Source: Oncomelania hupensis (taxonomy: Eukaryota; Mollusca; Gastropoda; Littorinimorpha; Pomatiopsidae). Taken from it: a stretch of DNA of 64,000 nucleotides. Positions 21,401-31,642 of the stretch are shown here, one piece after another. Numbering within the stretch: the stretch's first letter is position 1; each line of letters starts with the position of its first letter. The stretch spans positions 18,325,937-18,389,936 of the forward strand of contig CM072515.1 in the NCBI GenBank assembly GCA_036898135.1, in the 5' to 3' direction. Position numbers and translations under genes: made by a program. The notes beneath the pieces were generated by a model that ran no database searches, was not told the DNA's origin, and saw only the letters and a list, made by a program, of their open reading frames with translations.

Positions 21401-24400
21401 TTCGTGTCTGTCATCTCTCCTGCTGAAATAAAGCTTGTGGCCTTTGTCAGTCGTTGTTTCACCTAGGCCTTTCCAGCGCAGTTCGCTGATACCTAAAATG
21501 TTCCATCGATAGTGGTCCAGCTCGTGGGCCAGTTCTTCTAATTTTCCATCCGCAGTTAGGGTCCTGACATTCCAGGTTCCTATGACAATGTTGCTAAGTT
21601 GCCCATCAGTAGCACACTTATCACCTCCGTCCTGGTGGCCAACAGAAGGCGTGGTCCTTGGAGACCCGGGCGACAACCGATCTGGTATGGAGTAAATGGT
21701 TCTTTTCATCGTGCAGTGTATCTTGGGCAAGAAAGACCTGGCAGGGCCCAATCCTCTCCAGGCTGTTGGCCACAGACGATATCCACGAATATAGTGTGCC
21801 TCGCCTTAGCCCCGAGCACGTGGTCATTGAACCTGTAGTAACATGAGGTTCCTTGTCCTGGCTGATGACTTCTGTGTAGAAGACTTTCCCCCTCTGTTAG
21901 CCGCCTCTTACGACACGCCGGGAAACATTGGGTCTATTCTATTCAGTGCCCGAACCCACATGGTTCAACGGACACCAAAGAGTCGAATCAGGAACACAAC
22001 TTGGTTGAAAGAGGACTCACCCATGATCCGTATAAACAATCTGTTGAAACAACCCTAGTGGTAACACTGAAGGCATTCCACCAGCTGGTCACTTTACAAT
22101 AAAGGCATCCCATGAAGGATACGCTGAGGCTATACTCTTAATTTATTGAAACCCCGTTTACAAAATCAAAATAAAATATAAACATCATTATAAAATATCA
22201 ACAGAGCACACACATATAAAAAACCTACATTGCTAAATAATAATGTCATAAAAAGCTTTAGTGATCATTTGGCAGAAAGCGTCCCAATATTCCCAAACTG
22301 ACCCAATAGACCTCATACACAAATGAGGAGTTTTGGAAGAGTTTTCAAGACAAGAAGGAGATTGTATAGTAGATTGATAAAATAGAGTAGGAATGAGGGA
22401 GAACAATGGATAAAGAAAGTGGGAATTTAAAATACTAAATTTCCAGAAAGTGGCAAATTTTGTTTTTTTAATAGTTTATTTTATTAGTTGATCATTGTGA
22501 AGAGGAGATTACTATTATTTGCCCTAATAGACATGGTTTAGTATCCTTCAGCTTACTTCCGAGAGATGTCCAAAGCAGAACTGACAAGGGAATCTGCTCG
22601 TAATGATTTCACATGAATTTTTATAGTTTTGAAGTTTGTTGGAGCATCATAGTCATCGTCATCAAGATCTTCTTCGTCAAACTGAAAGAAAAGAAAATAG
22701 AAAGGAAATCATACATGTATAGATATATTTAAAACACTTTATACATAAGAGGAAAATAATAATAATAACAAAGTTCCGTCGCGTGCTGTCTCTCACACTC
22801 CCTGTGTTTCAGACAATAAAGGAGGACAAAAAGAGAGAAGAAGTTGGAGGAGAAAGAGGAAGAGGAGAATTGTGAAGATATTATTCCCAGATTGTAAAGA
22901 TACTGATGCTCATGACCTAGTTAAAAGGAAATGTAAAGAAAACAAAAAGTGACGTCATCATGATTACATTGCTCGATTTGCATAAGTTTGGTTTTATGTT
23001 GGAGACATAGGGAATGTCTAAGTATTTACAAAACTTGAAACAAATTCCTCCAGTAGCTTGGACAAAAATAGGATTATAAGAAAATCGGAGAAAAGTGTGC
23101 AAATATCACCTCCGGCCAGACAAAGCCAAAAACAAGAGCGAAGATAAGAAAAGATAAGATAAGATAAGATAAGATAAGATAAGATAAGATAAGATAACAA
23201 TTTTATTTTGCAAGGGTAAAAGAGAAGCACTGGAGGTACCTTTTTACATCTTGCCCTTAGGGCTTTAGCAATAACTATTAAATACAACTCAAGGTTATAA
23301 CAATCACATCATGGAACAATAACAAATAAACAAAGTCATTAGATAAAATCATTTTCAAACAATTGAAATCCAATTAATGTTAATATCAATCAACAAAATT
23401 AACAATTAATGTGTATTTAATTTTTAATGAGTTTTAGGAGACGTGTTTTAAATTTAGATGCTGGAGTGCGGAGATCTTTAGGAAAGTTATTCCACAAAGT
23501 GGAACCGGAATAAGCTAGACTAGTTTTGAAGAGATCAATTCTTGGAATTGGAACATTTAATTTTGTGGAAGATCTGGCAGTTGTTTGTTTTTTTTTTAAA
23601 AGAAGAAAGATATGAAGATGGATTGCCATTGCATGAAAACACATTTTTTTAAAAAGAAGAAAGATACGAAGACGGATTGCCATTGTATGAAAAAACATTT
23701 ATCAAAATTTTGTCTTTCGGTAAGAGGTAGAATATTGATCCATTTATATTCGTCTTGAGAGATTTTATGTTTAATTGCATGTTTGTGAATTCTAATTAAA
23801 GGCTTAATTGCATTGCCACTAGCAGAATCTTAAATAGTATAGGAATAATCAAGAAATGATTGAACATGACTGGAATAAAACAGTTTATGAGAATGTAAAT
23901 TTAATAAATGCTTTATCCTTGATAATTGGTAAGTCCTTTTAGAAATAGTTTTACTAATATTTGAAATATTTTTCACCCAGGACAAATTATTGTCTAAAGT
24001 TACACCAAGAAGCTTATGACGTTGTACTTCAGCAATTATTGTATTGCAAATTTTTAATGGAGGAGGTTTTATAGATGCATTTGTCTTTTCTGTTCTGTAA
24101 TTAGCATGGAATTTGTTTTGTCTGGATTGAGGGTCATGTGGTTGTATTCAGTCCATTCCTGTAGTTCACTAGCTCCTTTTTGTAATGAGAGATTAGTCAA
24201 GTCTGTACTTTGAGAATGTAATGTAGTTTCATCTATCCTATCCTATCCCGTAACTCGGAGGTCGTAGGGGCACCACAGATGATCGTTTAGCCAGCGTACT
24301 CCATCTTTCCCTGTCCTCAGCAACCCTTATTGTTTTGCTCAGTGTTAAACCGGTCAATTCTCGAATGTTGTCTTCCCACCTCTTTTTCGGTCTCCCTTTT

Positions 24401-27400
24401 CTTCTACCTCCTTGCACTGTGCCTTGCAGGATGGTCTTTACAAGAACTGATGATCTGGTGACGTGGACATAACATCGGAGTTTCAGTTTTTTTCACCATT
24501 ATGAGCAGGTCATCATATTGTCCAATGGCTTATGTGATGGTCTGTTGGACTTCGTCGTTGGTGATGTGCTGGGTATAGGAAATGCCCAGAAGTCTGCTGT
24601 AGCACCTCATCTCTATGCTTTGTATTCTTCGTTGTAGATCTGCTGTGAGGGTCCATGTTTCGCAAGCGTATAGGAAGATGGAGATGACAAGGGAGCGCAG
24701 CAGTCTTACCTTGGAATGTAGGCTGATGGTCCTGTCTTTCCAAATTGGCTTTAACCTCTCCAGGGCAGCAGTTTGTGCGATCCTGGAGAGGACTGCCTGT
24801 CGGGACCCATTGTCTGATACAATGGCTCCTAAATATTTGAAGCTATGCACTGTTTTGAGGGATTGGCCTTGGACTTTGATGTCCGTGTTGATGCCATTGG
24901 TGTTGTTGGTCATGCACTTTGGTCTGCTCTGCACCTATTTCCATTCCATAGGCTCTGGAGGTGGTGTCAAGTCTCTGTACCAGCTGTTCAAGTTCTTGTT
25001 TCTCTCTAGCCAATCCATTAATGTCGTCCGCAAAACGAAGGTTTTAGATTGCTCTTCCCCCTATGCTGACTGTGCTTTCATGATCTGCAAGGCATCTGAC
25101 ATGATGCGCTCTAGGAAGATGTTGAAGAGTGTTGGAGAGAGTAGGCATCCCTGACGCACACCGATTGTTGTTCTGAACCAGTTTCCGATGGCGCTGTTGT
25201 GGAGGACTGCACTGGTAGCCCTGCCATACAGTTTTGATGACTTCAATAATTTTAGGGATGATGTTGTACACTCTCATGGTTGCCCACAGAGCTGCATGCC
25301 AGACTTGGTCAACTGCCTTTTTGAAGTCTACGAACACATGATATAGATGTTGTTGATGCTGTAGATATTTCTTGCAGATTATTGTGAGGTTGAAAATCTG
25401 TTCAGGGGTACTTCGCCCTGCCCTGAATTCTGCTTGTTCTTCAGCTATGATTTGTTCAGCTTGGGGTTTCAACCTGTTGAGAATTATTTTCAGGAGGACC
25501 TTGCGGGGATGGCTGATGAGGCTGATGGTGTGGTAATTTTCACATTCCTGAAAGTTACCTTTTTTGGGAAGAGTGGTGACATGCGACTGGGTCCATGGTG
25601 TAAGCCACTCCCCACTCTGCCAGATTTTGTTACAGATAATGGTGAGTGCGTCAACCATCGCTTCTCCTCCTGCTTGAAGCAGTCCGTGGGTATGTTGTCC
25701 ACTCCCGCTGACTTCCCTTTCTTCAGCGATTGCACTGCTGCCTCAACTTATTCTCGGAGAATTGAGAGGATTTCTTCTTCTTCTCTGTTCTCAGGACATG
25801 CTAGAACTGCTAGTTTCATCTCCCCCTTCATATTTCTACTTCTTGTAAACTCTTTTCACAAGAAGTAGAAATATGAAGGGGGAGATCATTTATGTAGATC
25901 GAAAATCACAAGGTCAAAGGTCCTAAAACAGATCCTTGCGGTACTCCAGCTGTAACAATTTCAAATTGTGACTTTTGGTTTATTTACATAAACAAACTGT
26001 TCTCTGTCAGGATTATAAGAAAATCACAGAAAAGTGCGCAAATATCACCTCTCGCCGGACAAAGCCAAAAACAAGAGCGAAGATAAGATAAGATTAGATA
26101 AGATAAAATAACAATTTTATTTTTCAAGGGTAAAAGAAAAGCGCTGGATGCGCTTTTGTGTACATCTTGCCCTTGGGGCTTTAGCAATAACTATTAAATA
26201 CAACTCAAGGTTATAACAATTACATCATGGAACAATAACAAATAAACAAAGTCATTAGATAAAATCATTTTCAAACAATTGAAATCCAATTAATGTTGTT
26301 AATATCAATCAACAACATTAACAATTAATGTGTATTTAATTTTTAACGTGCTTTAGGAATATCAATCAACAACATTAACAATTCCTATCCTATCCTATCC
26401 CATAACTCGGAGGTCGTAGGGGCACCAGCGTACTCCATCTTTTCCTGTCCTCAGCAACCCTGATTGTTTCGCTCAGTGTCAAACCAGTCAATTCTCGAAT
26501 GTTGTCCTCCCACCTCTTTTTCGGTCTCCCTCTTCTTCTACCTCCTTGCACTGTGCCTTGCAGGATGGTCTTTGCAAGACCTGATGATCTGGTGACGTGG
26601 CCATACCATCGGAGTTTACGTTTTTTCACCAAAGTGAGCAGGTCATCGTGTTGTCCAATGGCTTGTGTGATGATCTGTCGGACTTCGTCATTGGCACTAA
26701 CAATTAATGTGTATTTAATTTTTAATGTGTTTTAGGAGAAGTGGTCTAAATGGTGTAAATTTAGATGCTGGAGTGTGGAGATCTTCAGGAAAGTATATTC
26801 CACAAAGTAGAACTGGAATAAGCTAGTCTAGTTTTGAAGAGATCAATTCTTGGAATTGGAACATTTAATTTTGTGGACGATCTGGCAGTTGTTTTTTTTT
26901 TTTAAAAGAAGAAAGATCTACAAAGATGGATTGCCTGAAAGAACCTTGTGCATGGAAACACATTTATTAAATTTTAGTCTGTCTGTAAGAGGTAGAATAT
27001 TGATCCGTTTATAGTTTGGAGAGATTTTTTTGTTTAAGAATAACTTGTTTAATTGCATGTTTGTGAATTCTAATTAAAGGCTTCATTGCATTGCCAATAG
27101 CAGAATCCCAAATAGTAGAAGAATAATCAATAAATGATTGAATTTGACCGGAATAAAACAGTTTACGAGAATGTAAATTTAGTAAATGCTTTATCCTTGA
27201 TAATTGGTAAGTCCTTTTAGAAATAGTTTTACTAATATTTGAAATATATACTACTCAACATTCACTTCGACTCGCTGACAAAAACAATTTGTTTAAAAAA
27301 TCTGTTGAATTTATTCAAATAAAAGTGGTACGATTTTATTAATATGTCATCATACAACAAAGTAAAATTACAAATAACCAAGATTTCATTTCAATAACAC

Positions 27401-30400
27401 TGTAAAATGATCACAGAACAAGCCTACACCCCAAAATCAAGATATTGGGCTAATGGGGCAAAAAAAGAACTTTTGTCAAATCATGTAAAATCAATGAGAA
27501 ACAACCAAAGCAAGTCTGTTAGTAATGCCTGTGACCTCTTCGGATCGCTATGACCACCTGACAGTGCCTCCTCATGGAACAAATAAGGCGTCGAATTTTG
27601 TGCTGTGGAAATCTGTCCCACTCCTCCTGAAGGGCCTGCCCAAGCTGAACCAGAATGCGGGGTGGGTTGATACGTGCATGGACGGCTTTCGTTAGCATAC
27701 ATGTCCCAAACGTGCTCAATTGGATTCAGGTCAGGTGACCTGGCTGGCCACTCCATATGCTCCATAGTATATGCTTTCTGCCTCCAGGTACTCGTCCACG
27801 ATGCATGCCCTGTGTGGGCGTGTGTTGTTGTCCATCAGAATTAACTCAGGGCCAATGGCTCCAGCTTGAGGCCTCACAATAGGGTCCAGGATCTCATCTC
27901 TTTACCTAATTGCTGTCTGTTACGTTGAAACGCGAACGAAAGTATGTCGGAAACGCGCACGATAGATCTAATCATTTCGTTTTGCAAAGTATTCAATAAT
28001 GGAGTTTATTTACCTTTGATTTGAGTTTGCATTGTTGTTAGGAGAGGCTTTGTATAACGTTGATAATTTTGGTTAGTCGATATTGTTGTAGAATTTTCTG
28101 GATCTATTTGTTTACTATCGATCGAAGTTTCTTGATGGTCGTAGATAATGGAGAACATTCTTTTGGCAGGAAGAGAGAAGTATGACGTAAGTCAGTGATG
28201 ACGATCTTTAATTCTGATTGGTTGGTTGTAATGCGTCATTTTCTAGAACGAGCTGTCGTCATCTCGAAGGAGGAAAAAAAATTATATATTCGATGCTCCG
28301 TGTGTTTTGTGAGATTGTTGTTGATAGTGAAGCTGGAAAGTAAATTTGAAAGTTGTTGAGTTGAGTTGAGAATTGTATGCAGTTGTTGATGTGTGCTGAA
28401 TAAAAGTGGAAAACTTCATACGTCGACTTTGTGACTTGTATGCTGATTGAGCAGGCTGTGTGAATAACGAATCTGAGTTACACCTTATCAGGACTTCAGC
28501 ATCGGGGCTGAATCAGATACTGATAAAGAAAACACCATCATCAAACCGAGTGTAACACTGTCAAAGTTCCGTTTTGCAGCCTGTGGAGATCTGTTTTACC
28601 CTCCATGCTTATCCCTCCCCAAACCATCAGTGAGCCGCCACCATAACGATCATGCTGAGCAACAAACTGATCGTGGAATCGCTGGTTCTTGCCTTTCCAC
28701 ACTCTCTTGCGGCCATCATTCATGTCCAGGCAAAATCTGGACTCGTCCGTAAACAAAGACGGGTGTCCAATCACCGAGTGTCCATGTAGCGTGCTCTTGT
28801 GCCCAAGCTAGTTGAGCTCCTCTATAGCACCGTTTCAAAGGGATATGTAGCCTACTGTTGGTGATCTCGAATTCAAACCACTTTCGTGTAGTCTTCTCCT
28901 CACTGTCTGAGTGGAAATTGGGGCTTCTCTACCGTTTTGGAGAGCACTGCGCAGCTTTTCAGCGGACCAAAAGGGGTGTCGGTGAGCTTGAACCACCAAA
29001 AATCTGTCTTTGTCTTCCCGCTGAGTGCTAATGCGAGATCTGCCACGTGCATGCCTTCTAGTGACAGAACCTGTGATTTGGTAACGAATCCACATCCAAA
29101 AAATGGCACTTTGGATGATATTTAAAGCTTGAGCCACTTGATGCTGAGACGCCCCCGCCTCCCGCATTACAACGCTCCTGGCCATCTCAGTGTCTGTTAG
29201 TCGTCTTTGGAGATGTTGTCATAGCGACCCGAGGAGGTCACACACGTTACTAAAAGACTTGCTTTGGTTGTGTATCGTTGATTTTACATAATTTGACCAA
29301 AAAAAATTTTGTCCCAATAGCCTGATATCTTTTTTTTTTTTTTTTTTTTGGGTGGGGAGGTAGGCTTGTTCTGTGATTACTTTACAGTGTTATTGAAATG
29401 ACATCTTGGTTAATTGTGATTTTTCTTTGTTGTAAGATGACATATTAATGAAAAAGTACAACTTTTATTTGAATAAATTCAACAGATTTTTTAAACAAAT
29501 TGTTTTTGTCAGTGAGTTGAAGCAAATGTTGAGTAGTATATGTTTCACCCAGGACAAATTATTGTCTAAAGTTACACCAAAAAGCTTATGACATTGTACT
29601 TCAGCAATTGCAAATTTTAAATGAAGGAGATACATTTTGTCTTTTTTGTCTTGTAATTGGCATGGAATTTGTTTTGTCTGGATTGAGGGCCATGTGGTTG
29701 CATTCAGTCCATTCCTGTAGTTCACTAGCTCCTTTTTGTAATGAGAGATTATTCAAATCTGTACTTTGAGAATGTAATGTAGTTTCATCTCCCCCTTCAT
29801 ATTTCTACTTCTTGTGAACTCTTTTCACAAGAAGTAGAAACATAATGGGGGAGATCATTTATGTAGACAGAAAATAACAAAGGTCCTAAAACAGATCCTT
29901 GCGGTACTCCAGCTGTAACAATTTCATATTGTGACTTTTGGTTATTTACATAAACACACTGTTCTCTGTCAGAACTGAACGATTTTAGAAATTCAAGAGA
30001 TTTAGAATGAATGCCATATAGTTTTAATTTACCTAGAAGAAGGTCATGGTCTAGTAATTACATCAAAAGCGTTTGAGAAGTCAACAAATAATGTTCTAGA
30101 AAATTGTCCCTTATTAATATTATTTAGCGATTGTTCTATCATAGATGCAAGAGCTGTGTGACACGACGTTTAGCTTAGCTTTAGAATTTAGCTTAGCTCT
30201 GAAACCAGACTTATTTTCATGTATAAGAGGCTGTTTTTAGTGAAATGATCAAGAATATAAAATTTAGCTTTCCAAGAGGCTTCGAGAGAGTAGAAAGAAT
30301 TGAAATAGGCCTATAGTTCGATGGGTCAGTGCTATCACCATTCTTGAAAATGGGTACTATAACCTTAGCTTTTTTAACATGTCATTATATTTATAGGAAA

Positions 30401-31642
30401 ATATGTTTTGTCTATATACGTTAAAGTGTCAGTAATAAATGACTCAAACAATTGTAATATTTTACTATCCAATTCATGAACTCCTCTTGAATTTGTTTGC
30501 TTAAGATTTCTTAGTGCTTTATGTACAAATTCTGTAGACAAATAAGGAATGTCTAGTTTGTTTTTAATGTTCTTAGAATGACAAAAATGTGCTAATTTCT
30601 CTAGATCATTTTCTTTCGATTTGTCAATTGTAATGAATCTATCAGACATTTTAACAAAATGTAAATTCAGAATATCAGGAGAAATGATGTACTTGATTTG
30701 TTCAAGTTCTTGTTCCTCTCTGGACAGCCAATCCATCAATGTCATCCGTTGCATAATGGTAATGACAACACCAATATAATAATGTCTGCAGAAATTATCT
30801 GTTTATCAAAATAAGTAACTTTGGTAAGTTATGTAATTAATTTATAAGATGACTTTTTAATTTACAGTTGACTTATAATGACTGTCAGCTGACTTAAGTT
30901 GACTTACTAGGTAACTTAAAAAAAAAAAGTAACCTTTGTAATTTACATAAGTATTTTGTAAATATAGTTAATTGGAGTAGTTTTTTTAAGAATTAATTTA
31001 GCTTTTTTTTTTCCCTCCAAAAACATGCTAAATTAATTGATGTATTATTTTAAACTAACTATGTTAAAGTGTGAATGTTTCTGTGAATGACTGCTGTGTG
31101 AGAAAATGTTCCTTTCTGCTTGTTGGGGCAATAAAGGCTTAATTTCATGGGGCACCTAGACTATTGCAAATCTTTGTTTTTGTTAATTCATACAGATTTA
31201 TTAGTATTAATACCTCTTCATTTGCATTCTTTCCACCTGATTTGTGTCTCAAATTTGTCAGAGCACACCATGAGCGGCGCTTGCCTAACAGCTGTGAGTT
31301 GTCCTCAACGTCAGCTGCTAGTGAATGAGATCTTGATGATGGTAAGGAGCTAACTGCACCCTGGGAAAAATGACGAATCTGTAGGTTTGATGTCGGTGTA
31401 GAACTGGGAAAAAGGTCTTGTCTTGCATGAAATATGCACACATGAGGTTTATAAGCGATTAACTCCCTTGATGTACACAGCGTACGTGGAAACGTTTCAT
31501 TGGTATTTTTCTCCACAAATCCAGGAACAAAAACGTTCTGAGAACTTGTGCAGTAGCAATAAAAAGCAGTCCCATGTCCTCGAGACCGCTGCAGTAGTTG
31601 TAATCCATAGTTCGATAACAGCGCCTTCAGGAATGCCTGCAT
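14705..31642 (-). CDS. MTRES1: MTRES1-like mitochondrial S4 RNA-binding protein (C6orf203 homologue)
   Basis: Four minus-strand exons join in phase: 31642-31214, 22681-22557, 16221-16149 and 14875-14705, giving 265 residues. Residues 1-143 start [20 protein letters not shown], basic and hydrophobic with no early acidic residue, as expected for a mitochondrial presequence. An acidic patch [12 protein letters not shown] opens exon 2. Residues about 163-225 form the S4 RNA-binding fold, with [27 protein letters not shown] and the following [10 protein letters not shown] strand. This resembles human MTRES1 (LDIGRNKVEDAFYKGELRLN). Human MTRES1 is 240 residues and preserves mitochondrial transcription and translation under stress by binding RNA. 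Introns of 8.5, 6.3 and 1.3 kb carry the LINE-rich blocks. I did not find a clear polyadenylation signal close behind the stop. Confidence 0.88.
14876..16148 (-). other. MTRES1 intron 3
   Basis: Contains a SINE at 15091-15352. On minus at about 15780-15935 there is an acidic 48-codon open stretch (contains [20 protein letters not shown]) with a possible acceptor and donor. It does not fit the phase between exons 3 and 4, so I do not include it in the gene. Confidence 0.5.
15091..15352 (+). mobile_element. tRNA-derived SINE with repeat-A-like tail
   Basis: The head has A-box-like (GGCAGCTCGGTTGCTAGGC) and B-box-like (GGTTCCAACCC) promoter elements as in tRNA-derived SINEs. The 3' end at 15300-15350 resembles the 3' end of repeat family A. 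Sharing a tail with a LINE is how many SINEs borrow reverse transcriptase. Confidence 0.6.
16149..16221 (-). CDS. MTRES1: MTRES1-like exon 3
   Basis: 73 bp between acceptor TTTTCAG and donor GTTGGT. The first base completes the Asn codon split after exon 2; the rest reads [20 protein letters not shown] then KSKQ and ends in phase 0. This is the core of the S4 domain. Confidence 0.85.
16459..16884 (-). mobile_element. RTE-type LINE copy b, 3' part
   Basis: Begins with the TATCC tandem tail and is collinear with 24235-24680 of copy c. It is interrupted after AAGATT at 16879-16884 by a 2.3 kb insertion and resumes at 19194. It lies inside MTRES1 intron 2. Confidence 0.8.
17321..17435 (+). repeat. 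Inverted arm, left
   Basis: Matches the reverse complement of 19020-19115 over about 100 bp with small gaps; shared blocks include TTTTTTCCAACCTAGTTCCA and GAAGTCGAACGAAGCTCTCC. Arms are about 1.6 kb apart. Confidence 0.75.
18210..18440. repeat. (AAT)n and (ACT)n microsatellites
   Basis: Two AAT tracts (18210-18287 and 18298-18350) and an ACT tract (18400-18440). Confidence 0.95.
19020..19115 (-). repeat. Inverted arm, right
   Basis: Reverse-complement partner of 17321-17435. Confidence 0.75.
19194..21955 (-). mobile_element. RTE-type LINE copy b, main part (near full length)
   Basis: Together with 16459-16884 this gives a LINE of about 3.2 kb. In element order, a minus frame at 21341-21751 encodes the start of an APE-type endonuclease ([18 protein letters not shown]). 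20602-21027 encodes its end (SDHDLV) and the linker. Frames around 20500 to 19450 include the reverse transcriptase block [18 protein letters not shown]. 19122-19457 is the distal part. Several frameshifts and deletions show it is inactive. The 5' boundary is set by repeat family A starting at about 21962. Confidence 0.82.
21962..22462 (-). repeat. Repeat family A, copy 3
   Basis: Diverged reverse-oriented copy of the family at 1-657, lying directly against the 5' end of LINE copy b and about 95 bp from MTRES1 exon 2. Confidence 0.7.
22557..22681 (-). CDS. MTRES1: MTRES1-like exon 2
   Basis: 125 bp between acceptor TTTCTTTCAG and donor GTAAGC. Reads [20 protein letters not shown] and then a basic segment ending ALDISR plus two bases of a split Asn codon. 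The acidic patch before the S4 domain also occurs in human MTRES1. Confidence 0.87.
23140..24223 (-). mobile_element. LINE family B, copy 1 (3' part)
   Basis: Non-LTR element of a second family on minus, with a (CTTAT)n tail (plus 23145-23198). The frame at 23417-23698 gives the C-terminal block [18 protein letters not shown], characteristic of CR1/Jockey-like LINE C-termini. The region to 24223 corresponds to distal reverse transcriptase. It continues at 25822 after LINE copy c. Confidence 0.75.
24235..25810 (-). mobile_element. RTE-type LINE copy c, inserted in LINE B
   Basis: Flanked by TAGTTTCATCT at 24224-24234 and 25811-25821, an 11-bp target duplication. It starts with the TATCC tail. 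Minus frames at 24530-24934 ([25 protein letters not shown]) and 25044-25658 ([32 protein letters not shown]) cover most of the reverse transcriptase. It is 5'-truncated and frame-broken. Confidence 0.85.
25818..25886. repeat. Hairpin within LINE B reverse transcriptase
   Basis: Arms 25818-25846 and 25858-25886 are exact 29-bp inverted repeats around an 11-base loop. They lie between the codons for [12 protein letters not shown]...YINDLP and ETTLHSQS, exactly where the catalytic Y-x-D-D box should be. The same structure is at 29787-29855. Confidence 0.85.
25822..26009 (-). mobile_element. LINE family B, copy 1 (continuation)
   Basis: Resumes LINE B after the RTE insertion, collinear with 29790-29970. 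Encodes the [15 protein letters not shown] reverse transcriptase motif on minus around 25920-25950. Confidence 0.75.
26010..27248 (-). mobile_element. LINE family B, copy 2 (3' part, tandem unit 2)
   Basis: Repeats the flank and LINE B of 23070-24000. It is interrupted at 26393-26695 by an RTE LINE fragment, with about 70 bp of LINE B duplicated around that insertion (26280-26392 and 26696-26750). A Tc1-like transposon interrupts it again at 27249. Confidence 0.72.
26393..26695 (-). mobile_element. RTE-type LINE copy d (3' fragment)
   Basis: TATCC tail and 300 bp of 3' end; the frame 26390-26632 gives [20 protein letters not shown] and [14 protein letters not shown], the conserved C-terminal block of this family. 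Confidence 0.85.
27481..29214 (-). pseudogene. Tc1-like transposase pseudogene
   Basis: Minus-strand fragments in element order: 29185-28835 (DNA-binding domain, [11 protein letters not shown]...), 28774-28541 (first part of the DDE domain, LFTDESRF and [11 protein letters not shown]), then 27900-27700 after the solo LTR (D and E/D residues in DNNTRPHRA and [12 protein letters not shown]). At least one frameshift lies near 28800 and others downstream. An intact protein of this family is about 340 residues. Confidence 0.82.
27918..28557. mobile_element. Solo LTR in the Tc1 transposase
   Basis: 640 bp beginning TGTTACG and ending TGTAACA, flanked by CTGTC on both sides (27913-27917 and 28558-28562). 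An AATAAA lies at about 28399 when read on plus, so the LTR is probably plus-oriented. No internal region is present, so this is the product of LTR-LTR recombination. The sequence differs from the LTR at 2418. Confidence 0.82.
29541..30690 (-). mobile_element. LINE family B, copy 2 (continuation, reverse transcriptase region)
   Basis: Continues LINE B after the Tc1 element. The minus frame at 30374-30754 contains [10 protein letters not shown] and [20 protein letters not shown], the segment preceding reverse transcriptase in such LINEs. Stops and frameshifts are frequent. It extends further towards the LINE 5' end than unit 1. Confidence 0.72.
29787..29855. repeat. Hairpin in LINE B, second copy
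   Basis: Same inverted repeat as at 25818-25886 with a few changes in the right arm. Confidence 0.8.
30691..30755 (-). mobile_element. RTE-type LINE fragment e
   Basis: A 60-bp match to the RTE LINE (compare 19470-19515), fused to LINE B at its upstream end. Confidence 0.6.
30756..31144. other. MTRES1 intron 1, AT-rich part
   Basis: No repeat or gene recognised; contains several short GACTTA-type direct repeats around 30845-30915. Confidence 0.4.
31214..31642 (-). CDS. MTRES1: MTRES1-like exon 1 (mitochondrial presequence)
   Basis: Starts at ATG 31642-31640 and ends in phase 0 at donor GTATTA (31213). 143 codons: an arginine/leucine-rich start ([20 protein letters not shown]), a long low-conservation Ser/Thr-rich region, and SGGKNANEE at the end, which continues directly into the acidic exon 2. 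The open frame runs 22 codons past the donor, which only reflects read-through into the intron. Confidence 0.82.

Larger units (their letters stand above)
23070..26009 (-). repeat. Tandem duplication, unit 1
   Basis: About 75 bp of flank starting GATTATAAGAAAATC, the GATAA tail and LINE family B recur in the same order from 26010. The copies are roughly 90 per cent alike by eye. The junction TCTGTCAG/GATTATAAG at 26009-26010 is absent from the second unit, which runs on past the equivalent point at about 29970. Unit 1 was later hit by LINE copy c. Confidence 0.7.
27249..29538 (-). mobile_element. Tc1-like transposon with long inverted repeats, split by a solo LTR
   Basis: Inserted at TA in LINE B (the uninterrupted site is visible near 23965). 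Terminal inverted repeats of about 230 bp (27249-27480 and 29300-29538) begin TACTACTCAAC. The minus strand encodes a decayed transposase: helix-turn-helix region at 28835-29185 (ending [10 protein letters not shown]), first catalytic Asp in [20 protein letters not shown] at 28541-28774, second in [11 protein letters not shown] (about 27820-27850), and [15 protein letters not shown] near 27710. Frameshifts and the LTR at 27918-28557 break it. Confidence 0.88.

Noticed and set aside
23145..23198. GATAA direct repeats as a CRISPR-like array
   Set aside because: Contiguous 5-bp tandem units without spacers; it is a LINE tail in a eukaryotic genome.
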